From JBCCJA01 sp039045975 (GTDB taxonomy: Bacteria > Planctomycetota > Planctomycetia > Planctomycetales > Planctomycetaceae), in NCBI GenBank assembly GCA_039045975.1, contig JBCCJA010000006.1, positions 50,414-114,413 of the forward strand: DNA of 64,000 bases, in the 5' to 3' direction. Below are positions 1 through 8,941 of this stretch, in pieces. The notes below the pieces were generated by a model. It did not search any database and was not told the origin of the DNA. It saw only the letters and a program-made list of their open reading frames with translations. Position numbers and translations under genes: made by a program. The first letter of the stretch is position 1; every line of letters starts with the position of its first letter.

Positions 1-875
1 TGGGCGGTCCGGCTCTCGGTCCACTGGTCGAGCGACCGGGGCGACATGTAGATGCGGTCGGGCATGAATCCGCCGTTCTCGCGGAACACCCGCATCGCCT
101 TGCGGAGCAGGCTGTCGGTGACGCCGTGGTCGTGGTCCGACTCGACGCCCGGGCCGGTGATGTTCTTGATCCGGGCGACCGACCGCTTCGACGCGACCTG
201 CAGGCCGATGTCGGCGAGCAACTCCTGACGCTTGCCGAGATAGCCGTCGCCGTTGGCGTCGTAGATCGTCTCCTCGCGGGGAACCGAAAGCGTGAACGGG
301 TCGATGCTGTCGCCCGAGCCGTCACGGGCCGTGTCGTTAATGACCCAGGCGGTGTCGTCCGGGCCCCACTTCACGAACCAGACGCTCGTCGCCGAATCGG
401 CCTCCGAACCGCCGGCGTCGATCTCAAAATCGTCACGGTCGTAGAGCGACGTCAGGCCCGGGAAGGGGAGCTCGTTCTCGTCGCCGGGTCGGCCGTAGAA
501 GAACGTGGGGCCGAGGGCCTGGAACTCGCCGGCGATGTTCTCGGCGGCACGCTTGGCAAGCAGCCCGTCGATGCCGCCGCGTGTGTACCGCATGCCCTGC
601 TGGTAGTCGGCGTCCCACGCGACCTGGATCGGGAGCGCTTCGACGAGCCGCTCGACGTACTTCGCTTTGCCCTTTTTGACGCCCTGGCCGAACTTACGGA
701 AGTGGCCGGCCTGCGGGAGTTCGACGAGGACCTCCTGCTTGTACGGCGTCGGCATCTCGAGCCAGAAGCCGTCGCGGACTTCGGGCACGGCCTGAGAGAC
801 CTCGTCGATGATCTTCATCGCCGGGTCGGCCGAGGTGTCCTTGATGACGTCGAGCAGGTTGGCGGTGGTCGGCAT
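1..875 (-). CDS. Phage major capsid protein (C-terminal part beyond the window)
   Basis: The frame from ATG 875 is open to the left edge (291 codons). A perfect AAGGAGG sits just upstream of the ATG. The protein starts MPTTANLLDVIKD. It has a middle stretch reading IAGEFQALGPTFFYG and later SATSVWFVKWG, resembling the major capsid families found directly after prohead protease genes. Position also supports this: it is the gene after the protease/scaffold gene in a terminase-gpW-portal-protease-capsid series. The strong ribosome site fits a highly made structural protein. The family assignment rests on context and general pattern, not on a decisive motif. Confidence 0.75.
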   Translation of the reverse strand, partial: MPTTANLLDVIKDTSADPAMKIIDEVSQAVPEVRDGFWLEMPTPYKQEVLVELPQAGHFRKFGQGVKKGKAKYVERLVEALPIQVAWDADYQQGMRYTRGGIDGLLAKRAAENIAGEFQALGPTFFYGRPGDENELPFPGLTSLYDRDDFEIDAGGSEADSATSVWFVKWGPDDTAWVINDTARDGSGDSIDPFTLSVPREETIYDANGDGYLGKRQELLADIGLQVASKRSVARIKNITGPGVESDHDHGVTDSLLRKAMRVFRENGGFMPDRIYMSPRSLDQWTESRTA

Positions 876-929
876 AGCGGCCCTCCTTGGCCGGGTGACT
901 CGTGCGGGTACGCGTGGGAGCGGTGGGGG

Positions 930-2060
930 TCAGCCGTCGCGCTGCGCGGCCAGGTGTTCGGCGAAACTGCCGACGGCGTCGCCGAGTTGGCGGCGGAACT
1001 TCGACGGCTTCTTGGGGTCGCCGCCGCCGTGCGTGTCGACGGGCGTCTCTTCGGAGTGGGCGTCGGCGACGGCGGCGAGCTGCGACTCGACCTGGTCGAG
1101 CTTGGCCCGCAGCTCGTCGTTCTCGGCCTTCGCGGCCGAGAGCTTCTCGTCGGCGGTCGTACGCTCGTGCTCGGCGTGACGCTTCCGGGCGTCTTCGAGC
1201 GACAGCTTTTCGAGCAGGTACTCCGCGGCCTTCTCGTTGCCGAACTCGGCGGCGAAGGTTTCGAGTTTGGACGGCTCGTTCCCGGACGTCTCCTTCCCGG
1301 GCGACTCGTTCCCGCTGGCCGAGTTCTCGGCCGGGACGTCGTCGGGGCGGGCGTCGTCGGTCTCGCCGGCGGTGAGTTTGTCGTCGGCCGCGGGGGCGGG
1401 CTTCGGCATCGGTTCGGCCTCTTCGTCGGGGCGGAAGATCTGCGGCGGGGCCACGAAGCGTCCGCCGCGGGAGAGTTCGGTCCGGGTGTTCCCGTCGCGG
1501 CCGTGGGGGCAGATCGCCGTCCCGATCAGCCGCCAGCGGCGGGCGATCAACGCCGGGCCCGCGACCTCGCGGCCGTTGACCTCGGTCGAGACGTCCTCGG
1601 GAATGAACTCCATCGGCGGCGTGTCGCCGGCGACGTCGTAGCGTGCCGTGATCGACGCCTGCATCGGAACGCCGCGGGGGACGTTCTTCGTCAGCCACGA
1701 CACGCGATCGCCGTCGCGGTTGTGGAGCAGCTTGCCGGCCAGCCACAGCTCGCCGTCGGCGATTTCGAAGCCGTCGGCGTAGCCGAGGATGTCGTCGTCG
1801 TCGTGACACCAGTCGAGGACGATCGAGTCAGCGTGCACCATCCCGTCGAAGTCGTGGACGATCTGGCCCCAGTACCAGTGCTCGACCGGGTCGCCGGTGC
1901 GGGCCAGCAGGCGGACCTTCGTCTCGCCCTCCTCCGCGTCGCCGAAAGTGAAGCGGGTCGGGGCGTCGAAGCGGAAGGCGTCGACCGGGACCGGCATGTC
2001 GGGCCGGGCGATGTCGAAGGCCTCCGGGGCGACCGGGGTTTCGAGATTAAATTCAGGCAT
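930..2060 (-). CDS. Prohead serine protease with C-terminal scaffold region
   Basis: A 376-residue protein that probably matures the capsid. The N-terminal ~190 residues look like a prohead protease. A conserved-looking His lies in LDWCHDDDDILGYAD, followed by GELWLAGKL, and the candidate nucleophile Ser is in GVPMQASI. After about residue 200 the sequence becomes acidic and low in complexity, then forms a predicted coiled coil rich in Glu, Lys and Ala (about 265-340), like a scaffold. This matches the lambda C/Nu3 arrangement of protease and scaffold in one frame. It overlaps the portal gene by 8 bases and is followed after 54 bases by the capsid gene. The catalytic residues are inferred by pattern. 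Confidence 0.75.
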   Translation of the reverse strand: MPEFNLETPVAPEAFDIARPDMPVPVDAFRFDAPTRFTFGDAEEGETKVRLLARTGDPVEHWYWGQIVHDFDGMVHADSIVLDWCHDDDDILGYADGFEIADGELWLAGKLLHNRDGDRVSWLTKNVPRGVPMQASITARYDVAGDTPPMEFIPEDVSTEVNGREVAGPALIARRWRLIGTAICPHGRDGNTRTELSRGGRFVAPPQIFRPDEEAEPMPKPAPAADDKLTAGETDDARPDDVPAENSASGNESPGKETSGNEPSKLETFAAEFGNEKAAEYLLEKLSLEDARKRHAEHERTTADEKLSAAKAENDELRAKLDQVESQLAAVADAHSEETPVDTHGGGDPKKPSKFRRQLGDAVGSFAEHLAAQRDG

Positions 2061-3561
2061 CGTCGCCCCCCGCGTGGGCGAGGACCGAGGCGTCGTAGAG
2101 CAGGTCGATGTCGTGCTTGTCCTTCGCGTACTTCACGACCTTCGCGAGGCCGTCGATGTTGTCCTTCCAGTCGCCGGTCCCCATCTCGGCCGGGACGTCC
2201 ATCGGGTTGATAAACCCGGCCGCGACGCCGGCGAGGTAACCGCGGATGTCCTTCGAGGGGTCCCACCAGCGGACCGCCTTGGGCGCCCACATGAACGGCA
2301 GATCGCCGAGCGTCTTGCCGCGGGGCGGGGAGAGCCGCCCGGAAGCGACCCCGGTCACGAATTTCCAGCGGGTCCAAGACCTATATTTTTTCTGGTGACG
2401 CCCCCACTTCGGCGGGAGCGAGTGGACGTACTTCATCAGGCCGCCGCGGGAGCCGGCGAAGTTCGTGTAGCTCTCGTTATAGAACGAGTAGGGAATATCG
2501 AGCGGTTTTAAGATCAGCTCGAAATTCACCTGCGTGTAAGACTGGAACTCGTTCGACGGCGTCTTCGACTCGAACGAGCGGATGTCTTCGCCGGCCTCGA
2601 GTTCGGCGCCGAAGACGCGGTCGTGTTCGAGCTTGAACTGGCGGCCCTCTTCGGCCGCCGCGTCGGATTCGGTGGTCTCGGTCGTTTCCCCCTCGGTCCC
2701 TTCGCCGCCGCCTTCGGTCTCCCCGTCGGCCTCGTCGTCGGTGTCCTCCGGGTCGTAATTGTCGATCGCTTTCTTAACGATCACGAACCCGAGCATCTGG
2801 GCGATCTGCATCTTCGAGAGGGCGTACCGCATCCCGTCGCGGACGTCCTGGGCCGGGGCGATCGACGAGATCAGCGGCGTGATCCCCCGCATCTGGCCCG
2901 GCATCGTGAAGTGGCCGAGCGGGATCGCCCGCCGGGCCGAGACGACGCGGTCGTACTCCTTGCGGCCGCCCTGGCGGCCGTAGCGGTGGACGCCGTAGGC
3001 GAGCGGCCGGCCGCCGGGCCCGACCCGCACGCCCTGCTCCCAGGCGTCGCCGTCGCGACGCTCCGACGCGGGCGGGTTGTCGATCAACTCGGCCGGGATC
3101 AGCTGCATCGTGCCGTCCCGCAGCGGGAGCGACAGGCAGTCGCCGTCGAGGAGCACGAGGCCCTCGGCCATCCGCATATATTCCTGCCGGCTCAGCCTGC
3201 CGGCGGCGTCGAAGTTCTCCGGCTGCGACTCGATCTCGATGTAACGCTCGAACTCGCGGTCCCAGCCGTCGTCGCCGGAGCGGCTCTGGAACGAGAACCC
3301 GGTCACGTAGTCGAGGTGGGTGTTGATCGCCCACTGCCACAACGGGAAGTTGCGGGCCTGATCCCGGGAGCGGTCGGTCGCGGCCCGCCGCTTCGGCGGG
3401 GTGAGGATGCGGTCCTCGCGCCTGCCGACGGTCCGCGGGGCGGCGGGGCGGCGCTCGGTCGCCTCGGCCGCCTCGTAGCGGAACGACGCGTCGACCGCGT
3501 CGGTGCTGATGACCGAGGACCCAGCGGCGAGCGCGTGTGCGGCCAAGAGGACTGCCTTCAC
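2053..3561 (-). CDS. Phage portal protein, lambda gpB type
   Basis: A 502-residue protein forming the ring at the capsid vertex through which DNA is packaged. The segments NFPLWQWAINTHLDYVTGFS, MRMAEGLVLLDGDCLSLPL and MQLIPAELIDNPP follow the pattern of the lambda-type portal family, where a conserved stretch of this kind precedes the crown. Length is close to the family norm (about 500-530). A Glu/Asp/Thr-rich insertion occurs near residue 275-300. The gene overlaps the gpW-like gene upstream (ATGA) and the protease downstream, as in lambda W-B-C. Confidence is high from both sequence and order. Confidence 0.88.
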   Translation of the reverse strand: MKAVLLAAHALAAGSSVISTDAVDASFRYEAAEATERRPAAPRTVGRREDRILTPPKRRAATDRSRDQARNFPLWQWAINTHLDYVTGFSFQSRSGDDGWDREFERYIEIESQPENFDAAGRLSRQEYMRMAEGLVLLDGDCLSLPLRDGTMQLIPAELIDNPPASERRDGDAWEQGVRVGPGGRPLAYGVHRYGRQGGRKEYDRVVSARRAIPLGHFTMPGQMRGITPLISSIAPAQDVRDGMRYALSKMQIAQMLGFVIVKKAIDNYDPEDTDDEADGETEGGGEGTEGETTETTESDAAAEEGRQFKLEHDRVFGAELEAGEDIRSFESKTPSNEFQSYTQVNFELILKPLDIPYSFYNESYTNFAGSRGGLMKYVHSLPPKWGRHQKKYRSWTRWKFVTGVASGRLSPPRGKTLGDLPFMWAPKAVRWWDPSKDIRGYLAGVAAGFINPMDVPAEMGTGDWKDNIDGLAKVVKYAKDKHDIDLLYDASVLAHAGGDDA

Positions 3562-3800
3562 GTATGCACCACCGGGACGAACGGAGAGACCGGCTTCTTT
3601 TTCAGCTTGTTGAGGCGGGCGACGAGAACCGCCCGCTCGGTCCGCAGTGCGGCGTGGTCGAGGACGATCCGCTCGCCGTCCTCGACGATCTCGGTCGCCC
3701 CGCTGCGGAGCTTCCGGTCGATGGTGTCGATCGCGTTGCGGAGTTCGGTCGCCGTCACGCGGCCCGGTTTATGAGGCCGCGATCGCAGCGCCGACCGCAT
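3558..3800 (-). CDS. gpW-like head-tail connector protein
   Basis: An 80-residue protein. The part ATELRNAIDTIDRKLRSGA, followed by EIVEDGERIVLDHAALRTER, follows the gpW pattern: a helix, a short hairpin around a DG turn, and a second helix (ALRTERAVLVARLNKLKKK). It lies immediately before the portal gene and overlaps it by ATGA, the lambda W-B position. ATG 3800 was chosen because GGGGCG lies at good distance; GTG 3758 would give a 66-residue protein, nearer lambda gpW (68). The start is therefore uncertain. Two GCATTAA copies lie at the start region. Confidence 0.7.
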   Translation of the reverse strand: MRSALRSRPHKPGRVTATELRNAIDTIDRKLRSGATEIVEDGERIVLDHAALRTERAVLVARLNKLKKKPVSPFVPVVHT

Positions 3801-3816
3801 TAATGCGCCCCACGCA

Positions 3817-4206
3817 TTAAGCGTCGCGGGCCGACGACAGCAGGACCTTCTCCCGGCGGAGCGTTCCGCACTCGGCACAGTGCGTGTCCCGCCAGCGGAC
3901 GCGGGCATATTTCCGGCCGCCTCGCTCGCCGCCGAGGTCGTGGGTCCGCACGTTGAAATAGCCGTTGTGCTCGGTCGACCCGCATTCCGGGCACGCCGGG
4001 GGCATCACGAGCATTTCGTCGGGCGGGTTCGTCTTCGCACCCTTCGGCCGGCCCCGCTTCTTCGCGGCCGGCTTCTTCGTCGGCCGCTTCTTCGGGGCGG
4101 CCTTTTTCTTCGCCGGCGTTTTCGGGGCGGCCTTCTTCGTCGCCCGCTTCTTGGGAGCGGCCGTCGTGGCCGCCTTCTTCTTCGCCGCCGTCCGTGGCGT
4201 GCTCAT
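3817..4206 (-). CDS. Histone-H1-like, AT-hook and zinc-ribbon phage protein
   Basis: A 129-residue protein in two parts. Residues 1-58 are Lys/Ala/Pro-rich with repeated KKAAPKK-type units like the tail of histone H1. They end in KKRGRPKGAK, which contains the RGRP core of an AT-hook that binds the minor groove of AT-rich DNA. Residues 72-113 hold two CxxC pairs (C72/C75 as CPECG and C110/C113 as CAECG), a zinc-ribbon pattern. It overlaps the terminase gene by ATGA and precedes the gpW-like gene. DNA binding is a strong inference; whether it serves packaging, condensation or host chromatin is unknown. Confidence 0.75.
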   Translation of the reverse strand: MSTPRTAAKKKAATTAAPKKRATKKAAPKTPAKKKAAPKKRPTKKPAAKKRGRPKGAKTNPPDEMLVMPPACPECGSTEHNGYFNVRTHDLGGERGGRKYARVRWRDTHCAECGTLRREKVLLSSARDA

Positions 4207-6335
4207 CGGCCCCCCCAGAATTTACGTTTCGGTTTCGCCTTCTTCTTTTTCTTCGCCGCCCTGGGCCGCGACCCGGGCAGCGACGATCCCTCCATCGAGG
4301 CCGCGACCATCGCCCCGACCGTGCAGTCGAACAGGTCGTTGTCGGGCCGGTTCGGCTTTAACTCCCACTCCACGACCGTCCGCCCCTTAGCCGTGTGCTC
4401 GACCGGGGCCTCGGCGTGCATGTGGTCGGCGAACATCTCGTGCAGCCGCCGGTCGCGGTCGGGGTCGCCGAACAATTCGAGCGACGCCCCGTTGCCGACC
4501 GGTGTCGCGATCCGCCGGTGGGTGAAGGTTTTGGCGGTGTTCGTGTCGATGATGACCGCCCGGACGCCGCGGCGGGCCCCCTGGTTTTTGACGCACCAGA
4601 ACGGGCCGAGCTTCTCGCCCGGCTTGAACGGCCACTGCCTCATCGGGGCGTTGGCCGCCGTGATGCCGCGGCCGTGCGCCGGGGTGATGTTGCGGCTCCG
4701 CCGGCGGCGGGCGACTTCGAACACCCGCGCGGTCGAGTCGCCGTAGTTCGCGTCGACCAGCGGCCGGGAGCAGCGGATGTCGCCGTCGCCCGCCTCGCGG
4801 GGCCAGGGCCGGTCGACCAGCTCGCGGCTGAGTTCGTCGAGCGACCGGTCCCACAGGGCCTCCTGGTCGAGACCGGGGCCGTAATATTCCGCGAGGGTGA
4901 CCGGCAGGTCTTTCTTTGTGACGTAGCCGAGCGGCTGCCGCGGGAACGGGCCGTAGTCGATGACCGCCGTCCGGAAGTCGTCGTCGGCGGCGAGCACGAC
5001 GTACCAGAGCATATTCTTCTGGACGTCGATGTAGGCGACGACCTTCGTCGCCCACAGCGGTACGACGCCCCGCTCCAACCCGTTCCGCTTCTTGTCGATC
5101 GCCGCCGGCGGGAGCATCGTGACGACGTCGCCGCGGCCCTCGTCGTCGGACGACGGGTTCTGCTGGTACTCGGCGTTGAACGCCGCCTCGCCGTCGTCGA
5201 TCAGCAGGTTGTAGGCGTGCTGGATCGCCGACAGTTCGCTGTCGCGGTCGTAACACTCCGCCCACGAGACGTCGGCGCCGGCGTTCATCCGGCGGCGGTT
5301 CCGTTTGTAGTACTTCGTCGCCGCGGCCGCGGCCCGGGCCTGGTCTCCCGGCTTTTCCGGGTCGAACGTGTGCCGCCGCTTCTGGTACTCGCCGAGCCAC
5401 AGCTTCTCGTGCTCGTCGGCCCACGACTTCACCATCGGGATACGCAGCCACTGCCACCCCGGCGTGTCGATCAGCTGTTCGATCAGGTCCCGCGGCGCGA
5501 TGACGGTCGCGTTGACGACCATCGACAGCTGCCGAGAGTGATCGCAGCTTTTCGCGATCGAGGTCTTAATCCGGTACAGCAGCCGACGGACCCGGTCGGG
5601 GTTCGAGGCGAGGTCGTTCTCTTGCGGGTCGTCGATCGCGATGAAGTCGGGGCGGAGTACGGTGCCGTCGGACGTCCGGTGCTGCGGCCCGCGGGACCGC
5701 CCCTGCAGGCTGAACGCCTTAATGACCGCGCCGGACGCGACCGAGTTTTCGACGGTCGGCAGGACGAGTTTGTCGCCGGCCCACTCGATGTGGGTCGGCT
5801 TGCCGCCGGCGGTCTGCGACGCGCACCGCTGGGCCTTGCCTTCAAGGGCGCGGATCGGGTGGCAGACTTCGGGGAAGTCGGCCGCGAGAAGCTCGTTCGT
5901 TTCGAGCTCCATCCGGATCGATTCGATCGCGTTGGCCGCGAACTCCTGGTCGAGCCCGAACACGCACAAGAACCGGCGGTGGCCGTAGAGCGCGGCCCAG
6001 ATGATCGCGTTCAGCAGGATCGTCGTCTTCGCGAACCCGCGGTACACCGCGTTGACGAACCGGCCCTGCTGCAGGACGCACGCCTCGATCGTCGCGATCA
6101 CCTTCCGGTGGTCGTCAGACAGCGGGCGCATCCCGGTCGAGTTCGGGAAGTACGTCGTCAGGAACTTGTGGAGGTCGTGCTCGCACGCCTGGCGGCGTCG
6201 CTTGTTCCGGACCTTCGGGATCTCGCCGACGTCGGAGACGGCCGACGAGTTCTCACGCGACCGCGCGGCCGCGGAGTCGTTCCGCCTCCGGCCGACTTTC
6301 TTCGCCGCGTCGTCGTCCCGGCGTTTCCCCGCCAT
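4203..6335 (-). CDS. Terminase large subunit, lambda gpA type
   Basis: A 710-residue packaging motor from ATG 6335. The N-terminal 50 residues are Arg/Lys-rich. A Walker A-like element RGFAKTT is at 99-105 and a Walker B-like FIAIDDPQE at about 231-239. The C-terminal nuclease half contains VVAYIDVQKNMLWYVVLA, resembling the GVDVQ block of gpA, and DANYGDSTARVFEV further on. The C-terminus ends in a basic KKKKKAKPKRK tail. ATG 6335 has GGGG upstream; an in-frame ATG at 6431 would add 32 hydrophobic residues and seems less likely. No small terminase subunit was recognised next to it. Confidence 0.88.
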   Translation of the reverse strand: MAGKRRDDDAAKKVGRRRNDSAAARSRENSSAVSDVGEIPKVRNKRRRQACEHDLHKFLTTYFPNSTGMRPLSDDHRKVIATIEACVLQQGRFVNAVYRGFAKTTILLNAIIWAALYGHRRFLCVFGLDQEFAANAIESIRMELETNELLAADFPEVCHPIRALEGKAQRCASQTAGGKPTHIEWAGDKLVLPTVENSVASGAVIKAFSLQGRSRGPQHRTSDGTVLRPDFIAIDDPQENDLASNPDRVRRLLYRIKTSIAKSCDHSRQLSMVVNATVIAPRDLIEQLIDTPGWQWLRIPMVKSWADEHEKLWLGEYQKRRHTFDPEKPGDQARAAAAATKYYKRNRRRMNAGADVSWAECYDRDSELSAIQHAYNLLIDDGEAAFNAEYQQNPSSDDEGRGDVVTMLPPAAIDKKRNGLERGVVPLWATKVVAYIDVQKNMLWYVVLAADDDFRTAVIDYGPFPRQPLGYVTKKDLPVTLAEYYGPGLDQEALWDRSLDELSRELVDRPWPREAGDGDIRCSRPLVDANYGDSTARVFEVARRRRSRNITPAHGRGITAANAPMRQWPFKPGEKLGPFWCVKNQGARRGVRAVIIDTNTAKTFTHRRIATPVGNGASLELFGDPDRDRRLHEMFADHMHAEAPVEHTAKGRTVVEWELKPNRPDNDLFDCTVGAMVAASMEGSSLPGSRPRAAKKKKKAKPKRKFWGGR

Positions 6336-6488
6336 AGCCCCGATCCGTCGGGTCACAAAGAGCCGAAACATCCACGCGACCCACGTCCGTGCGGGCCCGA
6401 TCACCACTTTCCCCCATGCGAAGAAAGACACTCCGAAAAGGCGGTAGTTCCCGTTGGCGTCGCCAAACGCGAGACCGCCGGGAAGTAC

Positions 6489-7451
6489 CTACGCCCCCAC
6501 CGTCTGGCCCTCCCGCCCGTAGTCGACCACGACCGGCATGCCGGCCCTGCCGAGGACCAACGTCACGCGGTCGAGCCCGCCGCCGCTGCCCTCGACGTCG
6601 AAATTAAAGTCGCCCTCGACGCGGCCCGTGTATGCCTCCCAATCGGCCTTGCGGATCACTATATAAATCGCTGCCCGCGTCGTGGCCGACGACACGGCAT
6701 TAAGACCATTATATAGAGGCGAGTTGGTGCGATCTAAATCGACCGCGAAGGCCTCGGCGTTCTGTAGGAGCAGCACGCCGCCGGGCTCGACGTCGGTCCT
6801 TAATGTCTGGAACGACGCCGCCGGCGGGACGCGGACCGACGTCGTCAGCGTCACCCCGTCGAGCGAACCCCAGTCGACGAACGAGTCGGCCGGCGGCACG
6901 AACGGGCCGATCGCGTTTCCGTTCTCCCGCGAGTACTCGTCACCGAAGACGATGTTCCGGTCGACCCGTGCCTCCAGCGTCTTGCCGTAAAAGTCGATCG
7001 CGGTGACCGAGGCGGCCGCGGTGACGGCGACGTTGGTCTTAATTTCCTCGGTCGAGGTGCCGATCGTGTCGACGTCGCCGGCGAGGTCGCCGAGCGCCGA
7101 CTCGATCGCCAGCGTGCGGGTGTCGAGGCCGGCCAAGACGTCTTCGCCGGGGTAGAGCTCGACGCCGAGCAGCACGCCGACCTCCGACGTCGCCAGCACG
7201 CGATTGCCGTCCGCCGTGTCGTGGATCTTCACGATGAGGTCCGCGGTGCCCATCCCCGCCGCGAACTCGGCCGAGTACGAACCCGCGTCGCGGCCTGACC
7301 CCTCCGTCATCGCGACGAGAGCGTCGCCGTCGGCGACGGTCGCCGCGAACGTGCCGTTCGTGTCGTCCCACGCGTGACCGTCCGCGGCCCGGACGGCGGA
7401 GACGGCCAGGTTCGAGCCCGGCGTGTAGGCGGTGCGGATCGTCGGCGGCAT
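6489..7451 (-). CDS. Phage structural protein of unknown role
   Basis: A 320-residue protein with no signal peptide. The first ~85 residues (AYTPGSNLAVSAVRAADG to SYSAEF) look like a small beta-sandwich with regularly spaced Gly and aromatic residues. A short helical part around 115-150 (LAIESALGDLAGDVDTIG) follows, then a beta-rich C-terminal half. Its start codon overlaps the stop of the propeller-like gene (TGATG), so both are probably made from one message with the tail fibre-like gene. A tail-tip or receptor-binding role is suggested by these neighbours only. Several TTAA sites lie in the gene. Confidence 0.55.
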   Translation of the reverse strand: MPPTIRTAYTPGSNLAVSAVRAADGHAWDDTNGTFAATVADGDALVAMTEGSGRDAGSYSAEFAAGMGTADLIVKIHDTADGNRVLATSEVGVLLGVELYPGEDVLAGLDTRTLAIESALGDLAGDVDTIGTSTEEIKTNVAVTAAASVTAIDFYGKTLEARVDRNIVFGDEYSRENGNAIGPFVPPADSFVDWGSLDGVTLTTSVRVPPAASFQTLRTDVEPGGVLLLQNAEAFAVDLDRTNSPLYNGLNAVSSATTRAAIYIVIRKADWEAYTGRVEGDFNFDVEGSGGGLDRVTLVLGRAGMPVVVDYGREGQTVGA

Positions 7452-8941
7452 CAGGCGGACGTCCCCGGCGTGACTTTAAGAATCGCGTCAGACGAGTGCG
7501 GCACCCCGTAGAGGGAGACCCCGTCCGAGCCGACGACCCAGCCGTTCCAGCCGTAGTGACTCGGGCCCGACCCGACGACGTCGCCGTCGGGGACGATCGC
7601 CGCGGCCTGCTTCGTGACCGGGTCGAACGTGATCAGGCGGTCGACGCCCCACGGGCACAGGTAAAACTTCGGGTCGCCCGCGGTCTTGGCCCACGCCTGC
7701 GACGTGTTCTTCCAGCCGCGGATGATGTCCGCCGCGTTGATCGAGCCGAAAGCGCTGAGGCCCCCGTAGGTGTCGCCGACGCCGGTCGAAGGGTCGACGA
7801 CGATCACGCCCTGCGTGACGTCGTTGGTGGGAAGCATCGTCAGCAGGCCGGACGACGCGTCGTGCCCGGCCGAGGCGAAGGAATCGTTGAACGGCCCGGA
7901 AACCGACAGCGCGCCCCGCTGCCCCGTGGCGATGTCGACGGTGGTCACGTAGTCGGCGTCGTACGGCACCGCGTACAGCACGCCCGCGACCTCCACGAAG
8001 TTGCCCCAGGCCGAGGACGTGCCCGGCGCGATGAAGGGCTCGATCGACGTATCGAACGTGTCGGTGGACGGATCGAAGACGATCCAGTTCGGCTCGTTCC
8101 ACGGGGCGGTATAGATCTTCCCGTTCGACGCGAGCTTCCATTGCCCGAAGCTGTTCCCGTTCGTCACGACGATCGGGAACTCGGTCACCGTACTGGTCGC
8201 GAGGTCGACCTTAATAATTTTCGCGTCGGTCCGCGGGCATAAATAGGCGAAGCCGTTGCCCGGCGTGATGACGTAAGGGTGCGTGAAACTGCCCGACGTC
8301 GAGACCGTGAACTCCTCGACCGTCTCGGCCGTGATATCGATCACGTAGAAGCGATCGTTGTCCGAGCCGGTGACGATCTTGCCGGCGTCGATCGCGATGC
8401 CGACCGCCTCGCCCTGCCCGATCGCCGGACCCCACGCCTCGACCGTGTCGTCAGCCTCCGTCACGCGGACCAAGCGGTCGGCGTACCAGGGCAGCAGATA
8501 CGTGTAGCCGGCCCAAGAAGCCCCGCCAGAGAACCCCGGGTTCGAGGACGAGGTCCGCGGGCCGAGGTACGTGATCGAGAGCGGCAGCGGCAGCAGTTCG
8601 ACCGCGTCGGCCGCCGGCGAAGGCAGATACGCCGCCTCCGACGGCGTGACGTTCAAGACGCGGAACTGCGTCCCGGTCCATTGGGTCTGGATCACCCGCT
8701 CCTGCCCCGGCGTCAGCGTGATCGTCCCTAGCTGCGAGATCCCGTTGGGAAGGACGAACGAGCTCGGGAAGGCGAGCGTGCGGTCCTGGGCGTCGCCGGC
8801 GACGTTCCGCGCGACGACGTTGTAAGTCCGCGCGCCGGTCGGCGCGATCAGGTTCAGCTGCCCGTCGAGGTCGTCGCCGGGGTTGAACGACAGGACGGTG
8901 CCGTCGGTCTCGCGGGCGTCTCTGTTCCAGACCTTGGTCAC
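7451..8941 (-). CDS. Beta-propeller-like phage tail or adhesion protein
   Basis: A 496-residue protein from a GTG start that overlaps the previous stop (GTGA). The N-terminal ~110 residues are beta-rich (NLIAPTGARTYNVVARNV, ITLTPGQERVIQTQW), like phage tail-fibre tip domains that carry an NP-type fold. From about 120 on there are repeated units in which a hydrophobic strand is followed by FDPSTDTF, VDPSTGV or FDPVTKQ, spaced 40-60 residues, as in beta-propellers. It follows the tail fibre-like gene. A receptor-binding role is inferred. Confidence 0.6.
   Translation of the reverse strand: MTKVWNRDARETDGTVLSFNPGDDLDGQLNLIAPTGARTYNVVARNVAGDAQDRTLAFPSSFVLPNGISQLGTITLTPGQERVIQTQWTGTQFRVLNVTPSEAAYLPSPAADAVELLPLPLSITYLGPRTSSSNPGFSGGASWAGYTYLLPWYADRLVRVTEADDTVEAWGPAIGQGEAVGIAIDAGKIVTGSDNDRFYVIDITAETVEEFTVSTSGSFTHPYVITPGNGFAYLCPRTDAKIIKVDLATSTVTEFPIVVTNGNSFGQWKLASNGKIYTAPWNEPNWIVFDPSTDTFDTSIEPFIAPGTSSAWGNFVEVAGVLYAVPYDADYVTTVDIATGQRGALSVSGPFNDSFASAGHDASSGLLTMLPTNDVTQGVIVVDPSTGVGDTYGGLSAFGSINAADIIRGWKNTSQAWAKTAGDPKFYLCPWGVDRLITFDPVTKQAAAIVPDGDVVGSGPSHYGWNGWVVGSDGVSLYGVPHSSDAILKVTPGTSA

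Noticed and set aside
126..2210. Long + strand frame (694 codons) opposite the capsid and protease genes
   Set aside because: Shadow frame; the minus-strand genes have ribosome sites, overlaps and head-module order.
3777..3822. Repeated GCATTAA near the gpW-like start as a packaging (cos) site
   Set aside because: Lambda-type cos lies before the small terminase gene; two short repeats are not enough.
4395..6716. Long + strand frame (773 codons) opposite the terminase gene
   Set aside because: Antisense shadow of the terminase; composition is Arg/Val/Asp-rich with no recognisable motif.
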